In this document: positions 1 through 7,251 of the stretch, piece by piece | Layout: each line of letters begins with the position of its first letter | Position numbering within the stretch: position 1 is the stretch's first letter | Assembly (NCBI GenBank): GCA_964606665.1 | Contig: CAZSHS010000016.1 | Location: forward strand, 1 to 64,000 | From: Aved-18 sp964606665 | GTDB taxonomy: Bacteria; Cyanobacteriota; Vampirovibrionia; Obscuribacterales; Obscuribacteraceae | Length of the DNA: 64,000 nucleotides | Direction: 5' to 3' | Translations under genes and position numbers: made by a program | The notes under the pieces: model-generated | The model's database searches: none | What the model was told of the DNA's origin: nothing | Seen by the model: the letters and a program-made list of their open reading frames with translations, nothing else

Positions 1-82
1 CGTCGAGCTGTCTTTGCGCTCGAAGGAATTCTGGTGTCTCGCACTCCATCTTGGTTACCAGTTCTGGGGCGGCAGTGGTCAT
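1..82 (-). CDS. N-terminus of an unidentified protein, cut by window edge
   Basis: A minus-strand ATG at 82-80 opens a frame without stops to the window edge (27 codons, beginning MTTAAPELVTK). An AGGAG motif lies 8 nt upstream of the ATG (91-95), a convincing ribosome binding site. The stretch ending AQRQLD faintly recalls the N-terminus of some Glu/Leu/Phe/Val dehydrogenases, but 27 residues cannot settle this. It is divergent from fpg, with a shared 139-nt promoter region. Confidence 0.5.
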   Translation of the reverse strand, partial: MTTAAPELVTKMECETPEFLRAQRQLD

Positions 83-221
83 GGTCGTTGCTCCTAAAAA
101 AGATGTGTCGCAATATGTTACATCCTGCCAACTTATAAAAGTGATATATACGCAGATATATCTGGTAAAAATATTTTCAATGCAAAGCGTCTCTAAATAG
201 TATCTGAAGGACTTGACATAA

Positions 222-1049
222 GTGCCTGAGTTGCCCGAGGTTGAAACCATAGTCAAGGGGCTGCGTCGCGAGCTCACTGGCGACGTGATATCACAGGTGG
301 TGGTATTGCGAGAAGCATCGATTGGGCATCCCTCGACCCGGGATTTTGCGCGATTTTTGCCCGGTCACAAAATTGAGCATGTAACTAGACGCGGCAAATA
401 TGTATTGATCCAATTATCGAATAAAGCCTCTCTGGTAGTGCATCTTAAAATGTCAGGCAGACTTTTGCTCAAAAAGCAAAAGAGCAACCCCGATAGATTT
501 TTGCGTGTCTCACTCAAGCTAGAAAGCGGACGCGAACTGCATTTTGAAGACATGCGTGTCTTTGGCAGACTATGGTTTTTTACAGCCAAACAAAGTCCCC
601 TCGAAAAAATCAAGGGACTCAAAACTATGGGCGTAGAGCCATTAGAAGATTTGAGTCTTGAATATTTAAAGGCAAAGTTGCAAAAGAAAACTGCGCCAAT
701 CAAGAATGTAATCATGGACCAGACTATTATTGCTGGTGTTGGAAATATTTATGCCGACGAATCGCTTTTTATGGCAGGGATAAAACCTGCACGTAAATCC
801 GGTTCGCTCAAAGACAAAGAGATAAAAGCGCTAATAGAATCTATTATAAAAGTCTTGAGCGCCGCAATAAAAGCCGGTGGATCGTCGATGAAAGACTATA
901 CAGACTTAGATGGAGTCAACGGCAATTATATGAGTGAGTCGTGGGTCTACAGAAGGACCAAAGAAAAATGTCGCAAGTGCGAATCAGAAATTGAACGTAT
1001 AAAAATTGGCGGGCGTTCAACCCATTTTTGTCCACGCTGTCAGAAGTAA
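222..1049 (+). CDS. mutM: Formamidopyrimidine-DNA glycosylase (Fpg/MutM)
   Basis: Base-excision repair enzyme that removes oxidised purines such as 8-oxoguanine and cuts the abasic site. The start is GTG 222, preceded by GAAGGA; it places Pro2-Glu3 (MPELPEVET) directly after Met, as the Schiff-base chemistry requires. Lys59 in RRGKY matches the conserved lysine of the N-terminal domain, and HLKMSGR follows. The helix-two-turn-helix region is near GVGNIYADE, and the C-terminal zinc finger has four cysteines (CRKC...CPRC) with the conserved GGRST loop. At 275 aa it has the normal family length. No defect is visible. Confidence 0.96.
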   Translation: MPELPEVETIVKGLRRELTGDVISQVVVLREASIGHPSTRDFARFLPGHKIEHVTRRGKYVLIQLSNKASLVVHLKMSGRLLLKKQKSNPDRFLRVSLKLESGRELHFEDMRVFGRLWFFTAKQSPLEKIKGLKTMGVEPLEDLSLEYLKAKLQKKTAPIKNVIMDQTIIAGVGNIYADESLFMAGIKPARKSGSLKDKEIKALIESIIKVLSAAIKAGGSSMKDYTDLDGVNGNYMSESWVYRRTKEKCRKCESEIERIKIGGRSTHFCPRCQK

Positions 1050-1056
1050 TTAAAAT

Positions 1057-1090
1057 AACAACGAAAACAGACCACCCGAAGGCGGCCTGT
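1057..1090 (-). terminator. Intrinsic terminator with UUCG loop
   Basis: Read on the minus strand, an 8-bp stem (1088-1081 with 1076-1069, including two G-U pairs) closes a C(UUCG)G tetraloop, followed by a T-rich stretch. It lies 35 nt past the stop of the small secreted protein at 1126-1347 and should end its transcript. Fpg ends 20 nt away on the other strand. Confidence 0.7.
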
Positions 1091-1125
1091 CCAAAAAGTT
1101 CGGTTATACGGATGGGTGCGTCTTT

Positions 1126-1347
1126 TTATCTGACTAAAGCTCTGGATAACCAGAATGCTCTTACCGCTTTATATGTGCCGACGAGTTTGGTTTTAATAGG
1201 TACTGCGTTCACTACAGGAGCAGTTGTTACTGCAGGAGCTACTGTAGGTGTGACTACCAGCGGTCCGCTAGCAAAGGAGCTTGTTGCTATTACTCCTAGG
1301 CCAAGGACTGATGCGAGTAGCATTGATCCAACAATTTTCTTTTTCAT
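1126..1347 (-). CDS. Small secreted protein, unknown function
   Basis: 73 aa. Residues 1-27 form a classical signal peptide (MKKK, a hydrophobic core, then SSFASG). The mature part is a Val/Thr/Pro/Ala-rich stretch followed by a basic tail with aromatic residues. GGAGG lies at 1361-1365, 13 nt before the ATG, and a strong terminator follows the stop, so this is a real single-gene unit. I do not recognise a family. The opposing frame at 1028-1453 is its shadow. Confidence 0.65.
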   Translation of the reverse strand: MKKKIVGSMLLASVLGLGVIATSSFASGPLVVTPTVAPAVTTAPVVNAVPIKTKLVGTYKAVRAFWLSRALVR

Positions 1348-1492
1348 TTCAGGCTTTGCACCTCCGAACTTTTACTTTAATGCTTTGGTCAAATTTACGA
1401 TTTGCCAGGGGCATTTTGGTAATGACACCGATTTACTTGTATCCTCTTATTAGCACATAAATGGTCGAGCATATCAACGGTCACTTACTTAA

Positions 1493-1521
1493 AACATACC
1501 CCGACAACATTGTCTTGACAA
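1493..1521 (-). promoter_or_regulatory. Candidate sigma-70 promoter for the small secreted protein
   Basis: On the minus strand TTGTCA (1521-1516) and TATGTT (1498-1493) are separated by 17 nt, a good match to -35/-10 spacing. It would give a leader of about 140 nt before the ATG at 1347. Found by eye only; AT-rich DNA gives chance matches. Confidence 0.3.
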
Positions 1522-1561
1522 TACCTTATCATGAGAGTTCAAGATTAATTAATAGGCTAAA

Positions 1562-1620
1562 CCCCAGTCTTTATACTCAAAATAACTGGGGAGACTCTTC
1601 CAATTAGGAAGACTTCTGGG
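1562..1620 (+). promoter_or_regulatory. Structured 5' leader upstream of the CPBP protease gene
   Basis: Two hairpins lie just upstream of the ATG at 1639. The first has a 7-bp perfect stem CCCCAGT/ACTGGGG (1562-1568 with 1585-1591); the second TCTTCC/GGAAGA (1596-1601 with 1607-1612). A further CTGGG at 1616-1620 could compete for the CCCAG arm. There is no T-run, so this is not a terminator. A folding switch near the ribosome binding region is possible; no known riboswitch class was recognised. Confidence 0.3.
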
Positions 1621-1638
1621 AGTACGACGGAGCATTTT

Positions 1639-2676
1639 ATGGATTTCACCCTTTTATTCGGCTGCTCGATCATGGGACTTATGGCTCATGGCTCTGCCAA
1701 ATTCAAATGGCTCGAATGGGCCTTACGCGGTCTTATCTGCATTTTCTTTTTGCTCCAACTTAATTCCGCCCTCCTCATGAGAGACTCTGCCGAAAGTCTC
1801 ACGCCCTGGGCTAATAGCATTTTGTTCTGGATGTCGCTTGTAAGCGGTGCCATTTTGCTCTTGCCAGTGCGAATTGCTTTTTCAGTATTTTTTACTGTAT
1901 TAGATGGAATCGTTTCGCTCAGGTTTATTACAGGACCCATCAGACACAAACTGAGTGTCTTTGCTTCAATAATGAATCAGAAAGTTTTCCAGCCTCGCTC
2001 AGTTCCGCACATGGTCGGGCTTTTTATCTATCTAACAACTTTTTCTTTTTTGATGCAGCCGATAAACCCGGTCAATATGCAGTTTCCTGCCATTCCACTG
2101 CCGGTGCCGATAACTCCTGGTCAGCTCTTTTCATATCACGGTCTGGGTCTAGTGCTCACATCGCTTTGCGGTGTTGGTATTTTGGTCAAGCGAAACTGGC
2201 GTGAGGCGCTTGCTCGCATAGGTTGGGTCAAGCCTACCTGGAAGCATGTGGCCATTGGAGTAGGGCTTGTGGTCTTTAGTTTCTGCTACGACCTGGTCTG
2301 GGCTTATTACACTCATGGCTCTGCCGATGCCGATATGGCAAGCAAAATTTCTAACTATAATTCGACTACTTTTGGTGCCTCGGATAATTTTAGTGCTTCG
2401 GTCATTCTGGCCTTAGCCACTGCCATTTTTGCAGGCGTAGGCGAAGAGACCCTGATGAGAGGCGTCTTGCAGCCAGCACTTGGAATTTTTCCCGCCGCCG
2501 TCTTGCACGGATTGATGCATGCTCAGTTTACTTATGCGCCGGTCTTGATTATTCAGATTGCCCTTTGGTCTTGTGTGATGGGCATCGTTCGTCGCTTTAC
2601 CAACACCACTACCACTATAATTGGTCATGCTGGATTTAATCTGGTCACCACATTTTTGTTTTCATACAACCCCTGA
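1639..2676 (+). CDS. CPBP-family intramembrane metalloprotease
   Basis: 345-aa polytopic membrane protein with about eight hydrophobic segments. The C-terminal third carries the CPBP (Abi/CAAX-protease) motifs: GEETLMRG around residue 268 (EExxxR), HGLMHAQF (second motif histidines) and GHAGFN (third motif). These form the metal site of a glutamate-type intramembrane protease. In other bacteria, members cleave membrane-embedded substrates or act in bacteriocin immunity; the substrate here is unknown. The N-terminal 180 residues are membrane segments without a clear domain. The ATG at 1639 follows a GGAG at 1629-1632. The receiver gene 2703 follows after 26 nt and may be co-transcribed. Confidence 0.85.
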   Translation: MDFTLLFGCSIMGLMAHGSAKFKWLEWALRGLICIFFLLQLNSALLMRDSAESLTPWANSILFWMSLVSGAILLLPVRIAFSVFFTVLDGIVSLRFITGPIRHKLSVFASIMNQKVFQPRSVPHMVGLFIYLTTFSFLMQPINPVNMQFPAIPLPVPITPGQLFSYHGLGLVLTSLCGVGILVKRNWREALARIGWVKPTWKHVAIGVGLVVFSFCYDLVWAYYTHGSADADMASKISNYNSTTFGASDNFSASVILALATAIFAGVGEETLMRGVLQPALGIFPAAVLHGLMHAQFTYAPVLIIQIALWSCVMGIVRRFTNTTTTIIGHAGFNLVTTFLFSYNP

Positions 2677-2702
2677 TTAATTTGTCAAACGGAGTAGACC
2701 AA

Positions 2703-3092
2703 ATGCCCATTCAAAAAGTGATGCTTGTAGACGACGATCCCGACATTTTAAAAGTCGGCAAGATGAGCCTATCAGGCGTTGGCAAGTGGGAAGTTTGCGT
2801 GGCGCTGTCAGGCAAAGAAGCAATTAAGATGGCAGTCGAGCAAAAACCAGATTTAGTAATCATTGATACTTCGATGCCCGAAATCGATGGAGTCACCACT
2901 TTGACTCAGATTCGCAATTTGCCAAATTTTCAAAACGTTCCAGTTTTTATGACCACCACAAGAGTGGAGCAAGGCGAAGAAGTTTTCTACCAGTCGCGTG
3001 GCGCCAATGGATTAATTGCAAAGCCCTTCAATCCCAAAACTTTGCCCCAAGAAATTATGTCCAAGCTACAAAGCTTGGGCATGCAATCCTGA
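2703..3092 (+). CDS. Single-domain response regulator (CheY-like receiver)
   Basis: 129 aa, one receiver domain and nothing else. Acidic pocket residues D10-D12 (VDDDPD), phospho-acceptor D55 (VIIDTSMPE), the conserved threonine in VFMTTTR and lysine in IAKPFNP are all present, so it should be phosphorylatable. I chose ATG 2703 because GGAG at 2691-2694 is 8 nt upstream; a TTG at 2682 in the same frame is less likely. With no output domain it must act by protein contact or phosphotransfer. The convergent neighbour is a GGDEF-EAL protein with a defective receiver, a possible partner. Confidence 0.88.
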   Translation: MPIQKVMLVDDDPDILKVGKMSLSGVGKWEVCVALSGKEAIKMAVEQKPDLVIIDTSMPEIDGVTTLTQIRNLPNFQNVPVFMTTTRVEQGEEVFYQSRGANGLIAKPFNPKTLPQEIMSKLQSLGMQS

Positions 3093-3102
3093 ATATGAAA
3101 AG

Positions 3103-4779
3103 TTAAGCGGGCTTGCCCCAGTACCAGCCCTGTCCATAAACAACGCCCATGTCTATAAGAAGATCTAGTTCTTCGCGACACTCGATGCCTTCCGCAATTA
3201 GCTCAGATCCAAGTGCATTTACAACTTTGACCAGGCGACGCAATAGGCGCTCTTTGTTTGGTTCTTGGGCAATGCCAGAGACATATTTGCGATCTATTTT
3301 TACTATATTCGGCTCTAGAATAATCAAACTCTCAAGCGAACTTCTTCCAAATCCAACGTCGTCTATTGCAACCAGGACTCCGTGTTTTTTTAATTCAGCA
3401 ATATGATCTCTGAGATATGTGGGGTCGCCTATAAATTGCTGCTCGCTTATCTCGACGCAATATTGAGTCTTGCTCGTGCCTTCGGGAAAGAGCGTCATAA
3501 GCCGATCTATGGGAGTATCGATGATGGTCGATGGAAATAAATTGACGTGGAATCGAAGCGTCTGGTCGTAACGCTCTTCCATAGTGGCGTTTAAGCAGGT
3601 TTTGAGACAACGCAAATCGACGATGGTGAGCAAGTTGTACTCTACACTAACTCTAAACAAGTCGTCAGGCATCTCGAAAGCGCCCTTGGGACCGCGACTT
3701 AGTATTTCATACCCGACTGTCTTTTCATCGGCCAATTGCAAGATTGGCATGGAGACTGCTCTAAAGCAATCACCTTTGCGCAACTTTTGAGTTAGCTCTT
3801 CCAGAGCGTCGAGGTCGGCTTCGGGCTTGTGCTTTTCACCGGATGAAACACGGTTTTTGCCCATGGTTTTACTTTCGCGAACGGCAAGGCGTCCCAAAGA
3901 AAGTATCTCTTCAATCGAGCAAAATTCATAAGGTAGTGTGAGCACACCAAGACTGGCTGTGATTCTTATTGTTTCCGATGCAAGTCGAAGTGGGCTTTCA
4001 GCCACACTAAGGCGCATCTTTTCAGCCACAAGCATGCTTTCTGCATAACGAGTGTCTGGCAATATAATTAAAAATTCGTCGCTGCCGATGCGGGCAATAT
4101 GGTCTGTTGGACGGATTTTTTCAGTGAGGCGCTTTGTCACTTCTTTCAAAACGACGTCGCCTACCCCATGTCCTAATTGAGCATTAATTCTGTTGAAGTC
4201 GTCGAGGTCAACAAGAACGGCTCCCAGAGTCCAGCCACCACGACGGGCGCGCTCGAATTCGGTTTGTAGGGCCACTTCCAATCCGCCAACGTTGAGACAT
4301 TCTGTGAGCGGATCTGTGTGCAATAAATTTGTAAGTTTGGCAGAAGCCAAATTCAATTTGCTCGAAGCTTCGTGCAGTGCGTCTTCGGTGCGTTTGATTT
4401 CAATTGCGTACTTGAGCGATTGCATCAATAAAGAAGAGTCGATTTTGTCTTTGTCTAGATAGTCTTGGGCACCGCATTTGACTGCTTCGGCATGAACAGC
4501 ATCACCGTTTTTGCCTCCCAAAACAACTATAGGAATAGAACTCTTTTTGCGCACTTCTTCAACTGCGTCCATTCCATTCTTGTCTTGCGATACTCCCAAG
4601 AGGAGCACGTCGTATGAATGTTCGTCCAGGCGCTTCAAGCCTTGAATGAGCTCTTCGCTCACATCCATCGAAAAATCTTTACCTGGAGCCTTATCCAGAA
4701 CATTCCCCACCACACTGGCGAGAGATTCGTTATTTTCGATTAAGAGGACTTTGGTTTTTTTATCACCCATTAACGTCAC
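3103..4779 (-). CDS. Pseudoreceiver-GGDEF-EAL cyclic-di-GMP protein
   Basis: 558 aa. Residues 1-125 have a receiver fold but the acidic pair is replaced (IENNES) and the acceptor aspartate is Gly (LLLGVSQ), so it is probably not phosphorylated. A short coiled coil leads to a GGDEF domain with motif GSDEF, a degenerate form that may or may not synthesise c-di-GMP. The EAL domain (about 325-558) reads EIL at the signature, but the catalytic set is intact: N in HVNLFP, E in VEISE, DD in IDDVG, K in VKIDR, E in AEGIE and Q in GQGWYWG. Net phosphodiesterase activity is the best guess. Start is GTG 4779 or ATG 4770; neither has a strong ribosome binding site. Confidence 0.88.
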   Translation of the reverse strand: MTLMGDKKTKVLLIENNESLASVVGNVLDKAPGKDFSMDVSEELIQGLKRLDEHSYDVLLLGVSQDKNGMDAVEEVRKKSSIPIVVLGGKNGDAVHAEAVKCGAQDYLDKDKIDSSLLMQSLKYAIEIKRTEDALHEASSKLNLASAKLTNLLHTDPLTECLNVGGLEVALQTEFERARRGGWTLGAVLVDLDDFNRINAQLGHGVGDVVLKEVTKRLTEKIRPTDHIARIGSDEFLIILPDTRYAESMLVAEKMRLSVAESPLRLASETIRITASLGVLTLPYEFCSIEEILSLGRLAVRESKTMGKNRVSSGEKHKPEADLDALEELTQKLRKGDCFRAVSMPILQLADEKTVGYEILSRGPKGAFEMPDDLFRVSVEYNLLTIVDLRCLKTCLNATMEERYDQTLRFHVNLFPSTIIDTPIDRLMTLFPEGTSKTQYCVEISEQQFIGDPTYLRDHIAELKKHGVLVAIDDVGFGRSSLESLIILEPNIVKIDRKYVSGIAQEPNKERLLRRLVKVVNALGSELIAEGIECREELDLLIDMGVVYGQGWYWGKPA

Positions 4780-4905
4780 CGAGATTCCGAAATATCAAAA
4801 GGAAGGACTAATGTAGTAAGGTAAGGTTGCCTTATCCAAGGGTTCCCAAGGGACACAATTCCCAGTTTTTCAAAGTATGAAACTTCTTCGAGCGACCGAT
4901 ATATT

Positions 4906-5952
4906 ATGAATGCCCAAGAACAGAGCCCCCAGAAAGAGTTATCCCCACGTTCTGGTTGGCTCAAGCATGTAATTGCACTTTTATTTGGTGTTGGACTTAT
5001 GTGGCTGGCATTTAGAGGTTGTAATTTTGTCGAAATTTGGAATTACGCAAAAGGCGTCAATCCTTTTTATTTGTTTCTGATTTTTTTAAGCGGAATTGGA
5101 AGTCATCTTCTGCGTGCTTGGCGTTGGGTATTTTTGCTCAAGCCGCTTGTGCCAGAAAATCACAAAGTCAGTTTTTGGAATTCGTTTTGTTCTGTCGTCT
5201 ACGGATACGCAGTGAATGCGGTTATACCTAAGGGCGGTGAGATTGTACGAATGGTGTCAATGAGCAAAATGGAAAAGCTTCCATGGGCGGGAGTGCTGCC
5301 GACTCTACTAATAGATAGATTGCTTGATGTTCTGTCGCTTGCGATTATGACCGGACTTACACTGACAATTTTGCCTGACTCAGTTAAAGCTGCAATGCCC
5401 TGGATTACTCAAGTTGGAATTCCGATGCTTGCAGGTGCACTTATCGCTTTGATTTTTCTGCCGAAATTATCACCGATAATGCGATGGTTTCTGGGTCTTG
5501 CTTTTGTACAAAAACTTTTGCCTGTTTCAATTAAGCACAAAATTGACGAGTTGATGATCCAATTTGAGAAGGGATCTTCTGGCGTAGCCAATCCAGTGAT
5601 GTATCCCATAATCACTTTGATCACTGTGCTAATGTGGGCCCTTTATTGGGCTAATTTTTACTTGATGGTTTACGGTTTTGGTTTGCAGAATCTGGTCAAA
5701 CTAGTTGATACTGTAATTGTTTTTACCATCGGTTCTGTTAGCAATTTTATACCTACCCCTGGCAGTGTAGGCGGGTTTCATGTGTTTGTAAAAGAGAGTT
5801 TGATGCTCACTTCAAGCGTTAATCCGGATCAAGCAATGGCATTTGCTACAGTTTTACACTTGATGTGTTACATAGTGACCACCTTCATTCCGGCTGGGAT
5901 CTGCTATCTAGTAAACATGCTGAATTCGCGGAAGAAAGGACCCGCTATCTGA
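4906..5952 (+). CDS. Flippase-like membrane protein (LPG synthase TM-region / YbhN family)
   Basis: 348 aa with roughly eight transmembrane helices. The pattern LRAWRWVFLLKP, the central PKGGEIVRM and the later PTPGSVGGF motif are typical of the lysylphosphatidylglycerol-synthetase membrane domain superfamily. Proteins of this kind lack the soluble synthase domain and are thought to move or handle lipid-linked molecules. No glycosyltransferase neighbour indicates a substrate. It is divergent from the GGDEF-EAL gene across a 126-nt region. Confidence 0.8.
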   Translation: MNAQEQSPQKELSPRSGWLKHVIALLFGVGLMWLAFRGCNFVEIWNYAKGVNPFYLFLIFLSGIGSHLLRAWRWVFLLKPLVPENHKVSFWNSFCSVVYGYAVNAVIPKGGEIVRMVSMSKMEKLPWAGVLPTLLIDRLLDVLSLAIMTGLTLTILPDSVKAAMPWITQVGIPMLAGALIALIFLPKLSPIMRWFLGLAFVQKLLPVSIKHKIDELMIQFEKGSSGVANPVMYPIITLITVLMWALYWANFYLMVYGFGLQNLVKLVDTVIVFTIGSVSNFIPTPGSVGGFHVFVKESLMLTSSVNPDQAMAFATVLHLMCYIVTTFIPAGICYLVNMLNSRKKGPAI

Positions 5953-6222
5953 TTTAGTAAGCCACTAAATTTGGTGCGGAGCGAATGTGTAGTTTCCAAA
6001 ACATTTTATGAAAAATTTTTCGAAAAACACAACCTTTTTATCCAGAATTTGTCAGAATAAAAGTAGAGCCAATTCGTTCGCGAAACTCGTCTAAGAAATT
6101 AGGATCGAGACGTGGAGAGCTGTTCATTTGAATACATCTGTATCTCAGATAGATTCAATGTGACTTGTAGCTACCCGCGCCGGACTCTTGCGTGCTCTTT
6201 TTACCCAAAGGAGAACCGTATC

Positions 6223-6741
6223 ATGTCTAAGAAAAAGAAATCACACCAGGAGCCCACCCAAGCAGAATGCAGCGAGAACAAAGAAGAATGCGCTGAATCC
6301 AAAGAAGAAGCTTGCACAGAGTCACATGATGAAGCTGCATGCGAATCGAAGGAAGAAGACGTAGCTTCTGAAGTGACTGCTGAAGCGGAATCTAAAGAAG
6401 AAGCTGAAGAAGAATCCAAAGAAGAAGAATCCGAAGAAGAATCGAAAGAAGAAGAGGGAGAGGGAGAAGAATCGAAGGAAGAAGAAAAAGAAGAAGTAAC
6501 TGCCGACGCTGAAGAAGAGTCTGCTGACGCTGAAGAAGAAAAAGAAGACGAGAAAGAAGAAGTCGCAGCCGAAGCGGAAGAAGAAGTGAAAGACGACGAG
6601 CCTCCAGCGGAAGAATCGTCTGATGAAGCCGCTGAAGCCGAAGAATCTAAAGAAGAAGCAGAAGAGCCTAAAGAAGAGGTAGCTGCTGAAACTAAAGAAG
6701 AAGAAAAAACTGACGAAGGATCGGCTTCGGAAGCTGCATAA
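6223..6741 (+). CDS. Highly acidic low-complexity Glu/Lys/Ala protein
   Basis: 172 aa. ATG 6223 has an excellent AAAGGAG at 6207-6213 with 9-nt spacing; the frame is open further upstream but without support. After a basic MSKKKK start, almost the whole protein is Glu with interspersed Ala, Ser, Lys and Asp in irregular repeats of ESKEE and EAEEE. Five cysteines lie in the first third. It has no signal peptide and no globular domain; it should be disordered and strongly negative. Its own ribosome binding site and a clear terminator right after the stop argue that it is expressed. Possible roles include polycation or metal binding or a histone-like chaperone, but nothing in the sequence decides. 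Long serine/phenylalanine-rich minus-strand frames here are shadows of the repeats. Confidence 0.75.
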   Translation: MSKKKKSHQEPTQAECSENKEECAESKEEACTESHDEAACESKEEDVASEVTAEAESKEEAEEESKEEESEEESKEEEGEGEESKEEEKEEVTADAEEESADAEEEKEDEKEEVAAEAEEEVKDDEPPAEESSDEAAEAEESKEEAEEPKEEVAAETKEEEKTDEGSASEAA

Positions 6742-6771
6742 CAACCGTCGCATAACAACTGCATAGATTTG

Positions 6772-6815
6772 AAAGGCCCCACAAAAACTCGAAGAAAGAG
6801 AGGGGCTTTTCTTTT
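6772..6815 (+). terminator. Intrinsic terminator after the acidic protein gene
   Basis: AAAGGCCCC (6772-6780) pairs with GGGGCTTTT (6802-6810), nine pairs with one G-U, around an A-rich loop of 21 nt, ending in a T-rich tail. It sits 30 nt after the stop codon at 6741. Confidence 0.75.
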
Positions 6816-6867
6816 GGTTTAGTTTTTGGCGACATCAAGTTAGGAAGTAAAAGAAGAAAGGGCCAAC

Positions 6868-7107
6868 CATAAGCAAAACATGCCGCAATACTTATGTCTA
6901 GCACTGCAATTTTTTAGTGCCACAAAAAAAACAAAATGGCTGCGCGTGAGGTGTAAGGGCAGCGGACCTCACGTTTTAATGTTGGCGCGAAATCTTAATT
7001 CGTGAGGTCGAGCGTCCAAACACCTAACGTTTGACCCAACAGGTTTTTAGTGCCACCAAAAAACATAATTGCTAAAAGTAAGGTGTACGGGAAGAAAACC
7101 TTATATT
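6868..7107 (+). repeat. Dispersed structured repeat, copy A
   Basis: The 435-nt gap between the terminator at 6815 and the gene at 7252 holds no coding frame but several structured pieces. A hairpin CATAAG/CTTATG lies at 6868-6896. An 85-nt body at 6945-7029 consists of two hairpins, CGTGAGGT/ACCTCACG (6945-6973) and CGTGAGGT/ACCTAACG (7001-7029). A weaker third unit TAAGGT/ACCTTA follows near 7079-7104. The phrase TTTTTAGTGCCAC plus an A-run occurs twice, at about 6911 and 7044, so the region looks like one and a half tandem units. The body recurs inverted at 34699-34783, about 70 of 85 bases identical by eye. Confidence 0.8.
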
Positions 7108-7251
7108 TGACTTTGGTTGGTCAGAAGGCACTATGTGCAATGAAAGAAATATGAATCCGGATCTTTCGCCATATGGTTGGACCGAATTTGCAGGGTCTCA
7201 AATAGATGTATCTGACCGTCAGTTTTGCATAATTGATCTAAGAGACTATAC

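Noticed and set aside
1028..1453. 141-codon plus-strand frame after fpg
   Set aside because: It runs opposite the small secreted protein, which has a signal peptide, a ribosome binding site and a terminator; the plus frame has none.
4820..4837. Inverted repeat GGTAAGG/CCTTATCC between the divergent GGDEF-EAL and flippase-like genes
   Set aside because: A short stem with a wobble pair in an AT-rich spacer; could be an operator, but I cannot separate it from chance.
6201..6782. Long Ser-rich and Phe-rich minus-strand frames opposite the acidic protein
   Set aside because: They mirror the GAA-rich codons of the plus gene; no ribosome binding site, and the plus gene has both a strong start and a terminator.
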